Origin: Phaeobacter sp. J2-8
GTDB lineage: Bacteria > Pseudomonadota > Alphaproteobacteria > Rhodobacterales > Rhodobacteraceae
NCBI RefSeq assembly: GCF_022867865.1
Contig: NZ_JALIEC010000008.1
Coordinates: forward strand, 62,001-126,000
Length of the DNA: 64,000 nt
Reading direction: 5' to 3'
Shown here piece by piece: positions 29,086 to 38,405 of the stretch. Under the pieces are notes generated by a model. That model was not told the origin of the DNA. It searched no databases and saw nothing but the letters and a program-made list of their open reading frames with translations. Position numbers and translations under genes: made by a program. Numbering within the stretch: the first letter of the stretch is position 1; each line of letters begins with the position of its first letter.

Positions 29086-29104
29086 GGTTTACCCCGGTAA
29101 ATCC
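29086..29104. repeat. parS-like palindrome 2
   Basis: GGTTTACC-CC-GGTAAATCC; its 14-bp core is identical to that of palindrome 1. Confidence 0.65.
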
Positions 29105-29146
29105 TGCGCGGATCAAACCACCGGAAGGCTTAAACAGGTGCCTGAA

Positions 29147-29162
29147 GTTTACCGCGGTAAAC
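29147..29162. repeat. parS-like palindrome 3 (perfect 16-mer)
   Basis: GTTTACCGCGGTAAAC is a perfect 16-bp palindrome sharing TTTACC/GGTAAA arms with the other two copies. It lies 61 bp from palindrome 2. Confidence 0.7.
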
Positions 29163-29251
29163 CGGATGAATGGACCAAAGAAAAGGAGGTTCTCAACCAA
29201 CAGTATGGCACCGCACATCAGGGAGAATGTTAGGTATTATCGGACGTACCA

Positions 29252-29265
29252 GCCCTCGAAAGGGC
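29252..29265 (+). terminator. Short hairpin downstream of repABC
   Basis: GCCCT-CGAA-AGGGC, a 5-bp stem with a tetraloop, about 230 bp after repC. No clear T tract follows, so the call is weak. Confidence 0.3.
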
Positions 29266-29459
29266 AGGGCGCTTATTGAATAAAAATCAAATGAAAAGCG
29301 CCGCCGCTGGAATGCTCACATTGTCATTCCCAAGGTCCAAGCCGCTCACAACAACCCTATCCGATCCGACACCAAAGGTCACCTGACCTTTTCGCAATCT
29401 CCCCAGAACTATGGGCATTTTCCCACATGTCGTGCAGCATTTTCCAGGGCACGGCCAAT

Positions 29460-30200
29460 TCAGCTGACAATCACCTCGTAAACCAGCTTTAGCGACACCG
29501 CCGCAAGGGCCAGTTCGACAAGGATAAAGAAAACCTTTTGCGGCAGGACACGTGCGATCCTTGCACCGCTCCATGCGCCAAGAAGCGTGCAGGGCGCAAG
29601 CCACATGGCATCCGGCAGGCTTTCCCAGGTGATTTGCCCTGCGATGATATAGGGCGGAAGCTTCATCAGGTTGACGACGGCAAAGAATATCGTCGTTGTG
29701 CCCAGATACACCATTTTGTCCAGCTTCTGCGGCAGAACATAGGCTTGAAACGGCGGGCCGCCAGCGTGAGAAATATAGCTGGTGAAACCCGCCAACGTGC
29801 CCCAGAAAAGCCCCGGTCGCACACCGGCCTGTTTGGGCTGGCGTTCAACGCCAGACATGCGATTGCGCACTGAATTGATCAGGTAGTAAAATCCGATACC
29901 GGCCACCAGAAGCTTGATCGCATCGCCGGGCACAACCGAGACCGAGAAGAAGGCCACCAGAACGCCGACCACCGCACCGGGCAACATGATCTTCAAATTT
30001 TTGACCGAGAACGCCTTGCGGAAAAGATAGATCGCATAGGTATCCGCCAGGATATAAAGCGGCAACAGCAATCCCGCCGCCATTGTCGGCGCCATGAAGA
30101 TCGACATGAAGGGCACCGAAAGCATGGCGAGCATCGGCACGCCGCCCTTGGAAAGACCCAACATAAAGGCCGCCAGCCCGGCAACGATCCAGAATTCCAT
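29460..30200 (-). CDS. TSUP/TauE-SafE family membrane permease
   Basis: 246 residues with about seven to eight hydrophobic helices. Family landmarks are 'GLAAFMLGLSKGGVPMLAML' at the N-terminus and 'GFTSYISHAGGPPFQAYVLPQKL' in the middle. TSUP proteins export or import small sulfur-containing or organic anions such as sulfite or sulfoacetate. No sulfur gene is near, so the substrate is unknown. ATG 30200 is chosen as it gives the usual family N-terminus. Confidence 0.83.
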   Translation of the reverse strand: MEFWIVAGLAAFMLGLSKGGVPMLAMLSVPFMSIFMAPTMAAGLLLPLYILADTYAIYLFRKAFSVKNLKIMLPGAVVGVLVAFFSVSVVPGDAIKLLVAGIGFYYLINSVRNRMSGVERQPKQAGVRPGLFWGTLAGFTSYISHAGGPPFQAYVLPQKLDKMVYLGTTTIFFAVVNLMKLPPYIIAGQITWESLPDAMWLAPCTLLGAWSGARIARVLPQKVFFILVELALAAVSLKLVYEVIVS

Positions 30201-30300
30201 AGGCCTATCCCTGCTGTGATCCAGCCCGAGACGCCGCTGGTTGCCCTGCCATATCAAGCTGGGGGCGAAACGAAAATAGCTGTCAGCCCCGGCAAGGCCA

Positions 30301-30327
30301 AGATGCGCCGCTGGTCGCCGCGCATCT
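30301..30327 (-). terminator. Hairpin downstream of the pca operon
   Basis: Perfect 8-bp arms AGATGCGC (30301-30308) and GCGCATCT (30320-30327), 26 bp after the thiolase stop in its direction of transcription. No T tract. Confidence 0.4.
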
Positions 30328-30352
30328 CAATATTAGTAGCGTGCGGATAGGC

Positions 30353-31548
30353 TCATAGCCGCTCCAGGGCGATGGCAATACCCTGACCGACACCGATGCA
30401 CATGGTAGACAGGCTCTTTTCGCCGGGTTTCAGATCGTGCAGAACCGTACCGGTGATGCGTGCGCCGGACATGCCCAGCGGATGGCCCAGCGCAATTGCG
30501 CCGCCATTGGGGTTCACCCGTGGGTCATCGTCGGCAATGCCAAGGTCGCGCAGGGTCGCGAGGCCCTGACTTGCAAAAGCCTCGTTCAATTCGATGACGG
30601 CAAAATCATCCACCGTCAGCCCATAACGCTGCATCAGCTTTCTGGACGCAGGCGCAGGGCCAAAGCCCATGATGCGCGGCGCGACACCCGCCGTGGCACC
30701 GCCCACGACCCGGGCCAGCGGCGTAAGACCATGTCGCTTCGCCGCCTCAGCTGAGGCAAGGACAAGCGCCGCCGCGCCGTCGTTCACCCCGGATGCATTG
30801 CCCGCCGTCACGCTGCCGCCGCTTCGAAACGGTGTGCGCAGAGCGGCGAGTTTGTCCAATGTCGTCGCGCGGGGATGTTCATCGGTGTCAACGACACGTG
30901 GATCGCCCTTGCGTTGGGGGATCGTGACCGGGGTGATTTCCCGCGATAGCCGCCCCGAGGATATCGCCGCCGCCGCCCTGGTCTGACTGCGCAGGGCAAA
31001 GGCATCCTGATCCTCGCGCGAGATACTGAAATCCTCAGCGACATTTTCGGCGGTTTCCGGCATCGAGTTCGACACCATATTGCGCCTCCATCAACGGATT
31101 GATGAACCGCCACCCGATTGTGGTGTCATGAATGGCATTGGCGCGGGAAAAGGCGGTTTCGGCCTTGGGCATGACAAACGGCGCGCGGCTCATGCTTTCG
31201 ACGCCCCCGGCAATCGCAAGGTCGATTTCCCCGGCACGAATGGCGCGGGCGGCGGTGATCACCGCATCCATGCCCGACCCGCACAGACGGTTCAGCGTGG
31301 TGCCGGGAACGGAATCCGGCAGACCAGCCAAAAGCGCCGACATGCGCGCGACATTCCGGTTGTCTTCGCCAGGCCTGATTGGCGCAGCCGTAAAACACTT
31401 CGTCCACCGCCGCCCAATCCATGTCATTGCGCGCCATCAGGGCGCGGATCGGCACCGCGCCAAGATCGTCGGCGCGCACCGTGGCAAGGCTGCCGCCAAA
31501 GCGGCCGATCGGCGTGCGGATGTAGTCGCAGATATAAACCTCGGTCAT
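30353..31548 (-). pseudogene. pcaF: 3-oxoadipyl-CoA thiolase, two frameshifts
   Basis: Three frames together give a ~397-residue thiolase. 'MTEVYICDYIRTPIGRFGG' starts it at 31548, 'NRLCGSGMDAVITAARAIRAG' has the nucleophilic Cys, and 'ELNEAFASQG', 'NPNGGAIALGHPLGMSGARI' and 'MCIGVGQGIA' complete the active site. Both breaks are single extra bases, near 31371 and 31068. It cleaves 3-oxoadipyl-CoA to succinyl-CoA and acetyl-CoA at the end of the beta-ketoadipate pathway. The start overlaps the pcaJ stop (ATGA). Confidence 0.85.
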
Positions 31549-32234
31549 GCCAGATCCTCCGGGCAGATCAGATCCTTGACCGGGCCGTCGTCGTGCAGCG
31601 GCGCGCCGGTCAGGGCCTGTAGGGTGTCGCGTGAAATCGCCGGGATCTTTTCGCGCAGGACAAAACGGCCTGCGTCGATGTCAATCACCGCAAGCGAGGT
31701 GTAGACCCGCGTGACACACTTGACCCCGGTCAGTGGCAGGCTGCATTTTTCGACCAGCTTCGGCGCGCCCTTTTTGGTGACATGATCTGTCAGAACCGCG
31801 ATGCGCTTGGCGCTTTGCACCAGATCCATCGCCCCGCCAACCGCCGGAACACCGCCGCGCCCGGTGGACCAATTTGCCAGATCACCGTTCTGCGCCACTT
31901 CATAGGCACCCAGGATGGCCACATCCAGATGGCCGCCGCGCACCATGGCGAAACTGTCGGCGTGATGGAAAAATGCCGTTCCCGGTTTTAGCGTGATGGC
32001 CTTTTTGCCGGCATTGATCAGGTCCCAATCCTCTTGCCCTTTTTCAGGGGCCTCCCCAAAATTCAACACGCCGTTTTCAGTGTGAAAAATCGCCTGCCGC
32101 CCCTTGGGCTGGAAACCGGCAACCATTTCCGGAAAGCCGATGCCAAGGTTGACATAGGCCCCATCTTCGATGTCCTGCGCCGCGCGCCAAGCGATTTGGG
32201 CGTTCGACAGTTTGATTTCGGAAAGATCGGTCAT
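31545..32234 (-). CDS. pcaJ: 3-oxoadipate CoA-transferase, beta subunit
   Basis: 229 residues. Type I CoA-transferase subunit B with the catalytic Glu in 'IFHTENGVLNFGEAP' and 'AGKKAITLKPGTAFFHHADSFAMVRGGHLD'. With PcaI it transfers CoA from succinyl-CoA to 3-oxoadipate. Both its ends overlap neighbouring genes by 4 bp, so pcaI-pcaJ-pcaF are translationally coupled. Acetoacetate CoA-transferase is the main alternative, but the thiolase and IclR regulator favour the pca role. Confidence 0.85.
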   Translation of the reverse strand: MTDLSEIKLSNAQIAWRAAQDIEDGAYVNLGIGFPEMVAGFQPKGRQAIFHTENGVLNFGEAPEKGQEDWDLINAGKKAITLKPGTAFFHHADSFAMVRGGHLDVAILGAYEVAQNGDLANWSTGRGGVPAVGGAMDLVQSAKRIAVLTDHVTKKGAPKLVEKCSLPLTGVKCVTRVYTSLAVIDIDAGRFVLREKIPAISRDTLQALTGAPLHDDGPVKDLICPEDLA

Positions 32235-32938
32235 GGGTATACAGCCTCCTGGCGGTTCAGGTCTTCTTCCTGGGCCGGGTTGGGCACATGGACGATGTGA
32301 TTGACAAAAATGCCGGGGGTGATGACGTGATCCGGGTCGATCGCGCCCAAGGGCACGATATGTGATGTCTGAACCAATGTGGTTGTCGCGGCAGTTGCCA
32401 TGATCGGGTTGAAATTGCGCGCCGCGCGCCGATAGGTCAGATTGCCGTGTGGATCGGCGCATTCCGCTTTGATCAGGGCAAAATCGGCTTTGAGCCATCG
32501 CTCGCGCACATAGTGGCGACCGTCGAATTCTTCGATCTGCTTGCCCTCGGCCAGAGTGGTGCCAAAACCCGTTGGCGTGTAAAACGCGGGAATGCCGGCG
32601 CCGCCTGCGCGAATGCGTTCGGCGAGCGTGCCCTGGGGCACGATGTCCAGCGTGATCCGGCCATCCAGATAGCGTTCCGTGAACACACGCGGGTCCGCCG
32701 AACGTGGGAAAGAACAGATCAGCCTGTCAACCTGACCCTGTTCGATCAGCGCGGCCAGCCCGACATGGCCATTTCCGGCATTGTTGTTGATCACCGTCAG
32801 ATGTTTCGCGCCGTGATCGATCAATACGTGGATCAATTCGACCGGCGCACCCGATCCACCGAACCCGCCAATCATGATCGTGGCACCATCGGGAATCTTT
32901 GCGACCGCCTGATGAAGCGTGGCAATGGTCTTGTCCAT
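32231..32938 (-). CDS. pcaI: 3-oxoadipate CoA-transferase, alpha subunit
   Basis: 235 residues. Subunit A with the glycine loop 'IMIGGFGGSGAPVELI', 'NNNAGNGHVGLAALIEQGQV' and 'GNLTYRRAARNFNPIMATAA'. First gene of the operon. ATG 32938 is chosen because GGAGG lies 8 bases upstream; an in-frame ATG at 32953 overlaps that ribosome site. Confidence 0.86.
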   Translation of the reverse strand: MDKTIATLHQAVAKIPDGATIMIGGFGGSGAPVELIHVLIDHGAKHLTVINNNAGNGHVGLAALIEQGQVDRLICSFPRSADPRVFTERYLDGRITLDIVPQGTLAERIRAGGAGIPAFYTPTGFGTTLAEGKQIEEFDGRHYVRERWLKADFALIKAECADPHGNLTYRRAARNFNPIMATAATTTLVQTSHIVPLGAIDPDHVITPGIFVNHIVHVPNPAQEEDLNRQEAVYP

Positions 32939-32999
32939 ATCTGTGCCCTCCAAAGAACTGGGGATCAGATAGACCGGGGCAGGGGACCGGGCCAGAGAA

Positions 33000-33059
33000 T
33001 TTGTTCATAGCTTGACATTTGTTCACTCAATGCACAGCCTTGTGCGCATGACGAACAAA
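33000..33059. promoter_or_regulatory. Repeated TTTGTTCA motifs in the pcaI-regulator gap
   Basis: TTTGTTCA occurs at 33000-33007 and again 18 bp later at 33018-33025. An inverted near copy (CGAACAAA) is at 33052-33059, just inside the regulator gene. PcaR/PobR-type IclR proteins bind three-part sites with direct and inverted copies, so this is a candidate operator; the third copy could be chance. Confidence 0.45.
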
Positions 33060-33815
33060 TCCACAGATTTCATCGCCTCCTTTGCCAAGGGGCTTCGGGT
33101 GATTGAATGTTTTGGCGCGGAAACGCCCCGGCTTACCATTTCGGATGTGGCGGTGCGGACCGGGCTGGACCGGGCGACGGCGCGACGATGTCTGTTGACG
33201 CTGCACCAACTGGACTATGCGGATTATGACGGCAAATTCTTTACCGCCACGCCAAAAATCCTGCGGTTGGGCATGTCGGCACTGGCGGCTTTGCCGCTGC
33301 CACAATTGGTGCAGCCCTGGTTGGATCAATTGTCGGAACAGATCGGGCAATCGACATCGGTGTCGATTCTGGACGGGACCGAAATTGTCTATCTTGCCCG
33401 CGCGGTGCAGCGGCGGGTGATGTCGATTGGCCTGATGCCGGGGTCGCGTTTGCCTGCGCATTGCACGTCGATGGGGCGCGTTTTATTGGCCGCTTTGCCC
33501 GAAGAAGAGGTGCGCGCCATTTTGGATCACGCCGACCTTGTGCCGCGCACGGTCCACAGCCTGACCGAACCGGACGATATCATCGCGGAATTGGAAATGG
33601 TGCGCGCACGCGGCTATGCCATCATTGATCAAGAGGTCGAAATTGGCCTGCGGTCGATTGCCGTGCCTTTGCGCAACATCCGGGGCGATGTGGTGGCCGC
33701 GCTGAACACCGGCGTCGCCGCCAACCAAAGCGCCGCGACAGAGCTGGAAACGCTGTTCCTGCCGGATCTGATCAGAACGCAAACCGGATTGAAGCGGGTG
33801 CTGGGATCGTATTGA
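33048..33815 (+). CDS. pcaR: IclR family regulator, PcaR/PobR-like
   Basis: 255 residues. Winged helix 'LTISDVAVRTGLDRATARRCLLTLHQLDYA' followed by an effector domain with 'MPGSRLPAHCTSMGRVLLAALP' and 'IIDQEVEIGLRSIAVPLRN', the signature of the PcaR/PcaU/PobR branch, which senses beta-ketoadipate-type acids. It is divergent from pcaIJF. ATG 33048 gives the usual N-terminus but has no clear ribosome site; ATG 33030 is possible. Confidence 0.85.
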   Translation: MTNKSTDFIASFAKGLRVIECFGAETPRLTISDVAVRTGLDRATARRCLLTLHQLDYADYDGKFFTATPKILRLGMSALAALPLPQLVQPWLDQLSEQIGQSTSVSILDGTEIVYLARAVQRRVMSIGLMPGSRLPAHCTSMGRVLLAALPEEEVRAILDHADLVPRTVHSLTEPDDIIAELEMVRARGYAIIDQEVEIGLRSIAVPLRNIRGDVVAALNTGVAANQSAATELETLFLPDLIRTQTGLKRVLGSY

Positions 33816-33919
33816 TCACAGCCGCGCTTGGCGTGATGGTGGGGAACGCCGCCGCGTTGGCGGACACCCTGAAATGTCTTGTCGGACAAGATCGCCACAT
33901 ACCAAACCGGGCAGGGGGT

Positions 33920-34900
33920 TTACCTTGCCTCGGTCCCATCTTTGCCGCCCGCGGCAATCAGCAATTTTGCGGTCTTGTCATCGGTGACCAGCGTATCGAC
34001 AAAGCCACGACGACAGGCGGCGCGGATGATATCAACCTTGTGTGGTCCGGCGGCTGCCATGATTTTTTCCGGCACGCCCAGCACCTGATCCAACGGCATG
34101 CCGACGGTGCGATTGTCGACCTCTTGTGACACCGAATGGCCGTTCCGGTCGAGAAACTGGCCAAGCACGTCGCCAATTGCGCCGTTCTGGATCAGGGATT
34201 GCGGGCTCATCCCATGTGGCAGACCGTTTTCGACAAGAAAGGATTTCTCTGACACGTTGGAGCAGGTCAGCAGGACCGCATCCAGCGACTGAAATTTGTC
34301 AAAATGCTCTTTGAGCGCGTATTGCGACAAGAACAGATCGCGGTCGATGCCTTCGGACAGATAGATTGGGGCGGTCAAAACCGAATATTGCGCCCCAAGC
34401 GCATTTGCGAACCCCGATGCAATGCCAAATGAATTCAGGGTCGACCCCTTGGCCGTCCCGCCCAGGATGGACACAACCTCCAGCTCCGGGTGCGATTGGC
34501 GCGACAGTTTCTTGATCGTCGCATCCAGTGTCAGCCCCCAGGACACCCCAAACGACCTCCAGTCGCCGGTTGCCAACCGTTCGGTCATCAACGCCGCCAG
34601 CGCCGCACCAACCGATTTGTGGTAGTCATATTGCGTTTCATTGGCCGGGCTGATGACGGCGCGCCGCAGTCCCAAAGATGTCTTGAGGGTCTCTTGCAGT
34701 TCGACCCGGGGCAAAAACGGCGATTCAATCTGAATTTTCACAAAGCCAAGTGATTTTGCCCGTTGGATTGCCTGATTGACCCGCAATCGCGTCACGTTGA
34801 GCTGACGGGCGATTTCCGCCTGCGTCATCTCGTTCACGTAATAATGCCAGCAAACTTCGGTGACGAAGGCGTGGCTGTCTTCAATCTGTTCCCGTGCCAA
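33920..34900 (-). CDS. SorC/DeoR-type sugar-binding regulator
   Basis: 326 residues. An N-terminal helix-turn-helix ('YYVNEMTQAEIARQLNVTRLRVNQAIQRAKSLGFV') is joined to a sugar-phosphate-binding domain ('SFGVSWGLTLDATIKKL', 'KVDIIRAACRRGFVDTLVTD'). The start is set at TTG 34900 because GGAGG lies 7 bases upstream. An in-frame ATG at 34993 would place translation across the control region. It is divergent from the polyol transporter operon and most likely controls it. Confidence 0.82.
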   Translation of the reverse strand: MAREQIEDSHAFVTEVCWHYYVNEMTQAEIARQLNVTRLRVNQAIQRAKSLGFVKIQIESPFLPRVELQETLKTSLGLRRAVISPANETQYDYHKSVGAALAALMTERLATGDWRSFGVSWGLTLDATIKKLSRQSHPELEVVSILGGTAKGSTLNSFGIASGFANALGAQYSVLTAPIYLSEGIDRDLFLSQYALKEHFDKFQSLDAVLLTCSNVSEKSFLVENGLPHGMSPQSLIQNGAIGDVLGQFLDRNGHSVSQEVDNRTVGMPLDQVLGVPEKIMAAAGPHKVDIIRAACRRGFVDTLVTDDKTAKLLIAAGGKDGTEAR

Positions 34901-34967
34901 ATCGTTTTCCTCCCTGACGTGCCGCCACGATTCAAAAATTAGGCACAATGCGCCCAAGATCGCACCG

Positions 34968-35031
34968 TTACAAATGCTTTGCAATCCATACATATGAAAA
35001 TTTACAGTTGCATAGATACGATTACAAATGC
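34968..35031. promoter_or_regulatory. Direct repeats TTACAAATGC between the SorC regulator and the polyol operon
   Basis: Identical 10-mers at 34968-34977 and 35022-35031, 54 bp apart (about five helical turns), in the divergent control region. Spaced identical sites suit a tetrameric SorC-type regulator bridging two operators. Confidence 0.45.
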
Positions 35032-35117
35032 ATCATCTGGCCGAGAGGTGGCGCGAATCGCAGGAAGAAACCGGCGATGCCGCGCAAAAAGCCTCTGGGA
35101 AAATTGGGAGGAAAGCC

Positions 35118-36555
35118 GTGAAATCTGTATTCAAACTGGGCGCATCTGCGCTTGCTCTGACGGTCGCCGGGACATCGGCCTGGGCCGAAATTGATAACGC
35201 ATGGTGGAAAGAAGCCGCCGCACCCTATCAGGGGGTGACCATTCGCGGCGTCACTGAATCCTCGCCGCCGTCGCTGTATATCCGCGAAGTGCTCGCGCCT
35301 GAATTCGAGGCTCTGACCGGCATTCGGGTCGATGTCGAAACCACATCCTGGGACCAGATGTTTGACAAGGCGATCAAGGATATGGAGGCCGGCACCGGCA
35401 TCTATGACATGGCCTATATCGAGCAGGACATTATCTATTCCTACCTCGCGCGGGATTTTCTGACCGATCTGACCACATTTCTGGGCGACAATCCCGGTCT
35501 GAAGGCCGCGACCTATGACGAGGCGAATTTCACCACCTTCGCCGATTACTTCAAGGATGATGGCGGCCATCTTTATGGTGTGCCGATGGAGGCCTTTCTG
35601 AAGGTCTATCTCTACCGCACGGATCTGTTCAACGATCCCGAATTCAGGCCGCCTTCAAGGCAGAGACAGGCCGCGATCTGGCGCCCGCAACAACCCATGA
35701 CGAATATGCGGAAATCGCCCGCTTCTTTACCGCTTATGGCGAAGAAAACGATATGGATCTCTGGGGAACCACGGCGCAGGCGCACACCGGGCATGTGGCA
35801 TCCTGGTATGAATATTTTAAATCCGTGGCACCCACTTTTGGGGTCTACAACTGGGGGATCGACGCCGGGAACAATTACGCCGCTTCGGTTGCCAATGGCG
35901 GCGAAATGAACAGCCCGGATGCGGTCGAGGCATTGACCTGGTGGCTGAGCATGCGCGACATCGCCCCGCCTGAATCCCCGGCGTCGACATGGACCGAGGT
36001 TGGCACAACCTTTGGCGCGGGGCGCGCGGCACAGGGGCTGGTCTATGGCGAAAACGCGGCTGGATCGCGGCGGATGACACCAAATCCCTGGTGGTTGGCA
36101 ACGTCGGTGTGGCCCTGCCACCGCTCAAGGCGGGTGTGTTGGACGAAGTCGAAGGCGGCACAGGCTATATCGGTTATTATGACGGTGGGGCTTTTGGCAT
36201 GCCGCATTCGTCCAAAAACAAAGAGGCCACCGCCCTGTTCCTGCAATATATCGGCCAGAACGAAGTTCAACCGGATTGGGCCGTCGCCGCGCCACGTGTG
36301 ACCAACACCGCCACCTATGACGACCCCAAGGTGCAGGATATGAACGACCGGCTCAGCGGGTATTATGACCTGATCAAGGACAAGGGCTATCTCTTTGCCG
36401 GTGCTCCGGCCTATCCGTTCCACGCCCAGGTGCGCGAAGCGACGGCGCCGATCTTCTATCAGATCCTGACAGGGGATCTGACGCCCCAGGATGGTCTCGA
36501 CCAGATGGCGGCCACTGCGGAAACAACGCTGAGCGAGCTTGGCTACCGCAAGTAA
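35118..36555 (+). pseudogene. Carbohydrate/polyol ABC transporter binding protein, two frameshifts
   Basis: Three successive frames give a ~479-residue extracellular solute-binding protein. It has a signal peptide ('[23 protein letters not shown]'), '[24 protein letters not shown]', '[14 protein letters not shown]' and 'PAYPFHAQVREATAPIFYQILTG'. Breaks are single missing bases near 35645 (GAATTC-AGGCC) and 36061 (GGCT-GG). GTG 35118 is the start, with GGAGG 6 bases upstream; an ATG at 35028 is in frame but unsupported. Operon context (xylitol-type dehydrogenase, xylulokinase) suggests a sugar alcohol ligand. Confidence 0.83.
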
Positions 36556-36580
36556 CCGGTACTCCCTGTCGGTTACAAAC

Positions 36581-36605
36581 GGGCCGCCGCATCTGTCGGC
36601 GGCCC
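36581..36605 (+). terminator. Hairpin after the polyol binding-protein gene
   Basis: Perfect 9-bp arms GGGCCGCCG (36581-36589) and CGGCGGCCC (36597-36605), 25 bp after the stop and inside the operon. Likely a partial terminator or mRNA stabiliser that boosts binding-protein synthesis. Confidence 0.55.
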
Positions 36606-36685
36606 ACTTCCGAAAAAAATCTTATCCCGAACATGACGCAGTTACAGTGCCCGGACACGGGTTCTGAACAATGGGGAGGTGCAAA

Positions 36686-37560
36686 ATGCAATCCAAGAAC
36701 TCGGCTGGTTCCTGCTGGCGCCGACGTTAACAATCCTGTTCTTTTTCGGTGTCTTACCGTTTTTCTACGTTGTCTATGTATCGTTTCACTCCTGGAACCC
36801 CTTTGCGGTTGATCCGAACATGGTGTTCAACGGTGCGGACAACTTCCGCAAGATTGTGTTCGACCCTGCCTTTCTGAATTCGGTGAGTGTGACGGTTCTG
36901 TTTGTGCTGTTTGCCGTAATCTCGGAATTGATTGTCGGCTATCTTCTGGCACAGGCCTTCATGCGGGATTTTCCCGGCAAGGCGATTTTCCGCACCATTC
37001 ACACGCTGCCGCTGATCATGGCGCCGATCATTGTCGGCTCTGTCTGGAAGCTGATGACCACGCCATCAATCGGGATCATCCCGCATTATTTGGACGAATG
37101 GTTTGGCATCACCATGAACATCGGCACCTCCGCCCCGGCGGCATTTGCCACCATCGTAATCATGGACATCTGGCATTGGACCCCGCTGGTCACACTGACG
37201 CTGATTGCCGCGCTGGTGTCATTGCCGCCGGATCCGTTTGAACAGGCCCAGATTGACGGGGCGAACAAGCGCCAGATCTTTTGGCATATCACCCTGCCGA
37301 TGATTGCGCCCGCCGTTGTTGCAACCGTCTTTATCCGCCTGATGGATGCATTGCGGACGGTGGACGAGGTCTGGATGCTGACCGGCGGCGGCCCCGGATC
37401 GGCCACGCGGTTTGTCGGTGTCCATATCTTCAAGGAGGTATTTCCAAAGACGAATTATGGTTATGGATCAACCATTTCCGTGATCGTTCTCTACCTCACG
37501 ATTGTGGTCTGCTGGTTGCTTTATGTGACCATGCTTGCCCCGCGCAGCAAGAAGGATTGA
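36686..37560 (+). CDS. Polyol ABC transporter permease (MalF type), possible frameshift in codon ~8
   Basis: About 292 residues with six helices and the EAA-type loop 'PPDPFEQAQIDGANKRQIFWHITLPMI'. The only ATG with a good ribosome site is at 36686 (GGAGG 6 bases upstream), but it is in a different frame from the body of the gene. One missing T at 36706 (GGCT-GG) would join 'MQSKNSA' to 'WFLLAPTLTILFFFG'. Otherwise a poorly placed GTG at 36679 must be used. Function: inner-membrane channel with the permease encoded next. Confidence 0.8.
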
Positions 37561-37564
37561 GACC

Positions 37565-38401
37565 ATGAAAAAGCAAAACCCGATCATTGGCATTGTGTTC
37601 TGGACCCTGGTCAGTTTCCTGACATTGTTCCCGATTTACTGGCTGTTCGTGATTTCGGTGAAACCGGCGGTACAGCTGTTTTCCACCCCGGAATTGATCC
37701 TGTCCGATCCCTATTGGGGCAATTACGCCAAGGTCTGGGGCGACCGGTTGCTGCGCAGTTACATGTTGAATTCGGTCATCATCTCGACCGGCAACGCGGT
37801 GTTGTGCACGGTCCTGGGCTTTTTCGCCTGTTACGCGCTGTCGCGCTTCAACATGAGCGGCAAAGAGTCGATCTTTTTCTGGACCATCACAAACCGCATG
37901 GCGCCGCTGGCCGTCTTTCTGCTGCCATTGTTCCTGTTGATGACTCAGGTCTATTCAGTGGGGGAATGGCGGTTGCTGGACACACGGATCGGCATGATCC
38001 TGGTCTATTGCACCTTCAATCTGCCCTTTGCGATCTGGACGTTGCGCCCGACCGTGGATGGCATCCCGAAAGAGCTGGACGAAGCGGCCTATGTCGATGG
38101 CGCAAGCTCCTGGAAGGTGATCACCGAGGTTGTCTTTCCCCTCTGCCGTCCCGGTCTGGCGGTGACCCTGATCCTGACATGGGTCTTTGCCTGGAATGAA
38201 TACCTGTTGGCGGCGACGCTGACCAATTTCAATGCGCGCACCTTGACCACGGGCCTGAGCGAATATGTGACCACAACCGGCACCGAATGGGGCGTGATGG
38301 CGACGATCTCTGTGTTCACGCTGATCCCGGCGCTGATCGTTTTTGGCCTGGTACAGAAACATATTGTGGCCGGTCTGACCTTTGGCGCGGTGAAAGGATA
38401 A
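37565..38401 (+). CDS. Polyol ABC transporter permease (MalG type)
   Basis: 278 residues, six predicted helices starting with 'IIGIVFWTLVSFLTLFPIYWLFVISVKP'. The ATPase-contact loop is 'GIPKELDEAAYVDGASSWKVITEVVFPLCRPGL'. ATG 37565 is 4 bp after the first permease stop. Forms the heterodimeric channel with that protein. Confidence 0.9.
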   Translation: MKKQNPIIGIVFWTLVSFLTLFPIYWLFVISVKPAVQLFSTPELILSDPYWGNYAKVWGDRLLRSYMLNSVIISTGNAVLCTVLGFFACYALSRFNMSGKESIFFWTITNRMAPLAVFLLPLFLLMTQVYSVGEWRLLDTRIGMILVYCTFNLPFAIWTLRPTVDGIPKELDEAAYVDGASSWKVITEVVFPLCRPGLAVTLILTWVFAWNEYLLAATLTNFNARTLTTGLSEYVTTTGTEWGVMATISVFTLIPALIVFGLVQKHIVAGLTFGAVKG

Positions 38402-38405
38402 CAAG

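Larger units (their letters stand above)
29021..29459. other. 439-bp region downstream of repC
   Basis: No convincing gene. It contains two parS-like palindromes (29086-29104 and 29147-29162) and a short hairpin at 29252-29265. Its remaining sequence shows no further structure that can be named. Confidence 0.55.

Noticed and set aside
29287-29604. 105-codon minus-strand frame between repC and the TSUP gene
   Set aside because: It overlaps the 3' end of the TSUP gene in another frame and has no recognisable motif or ribosome site.
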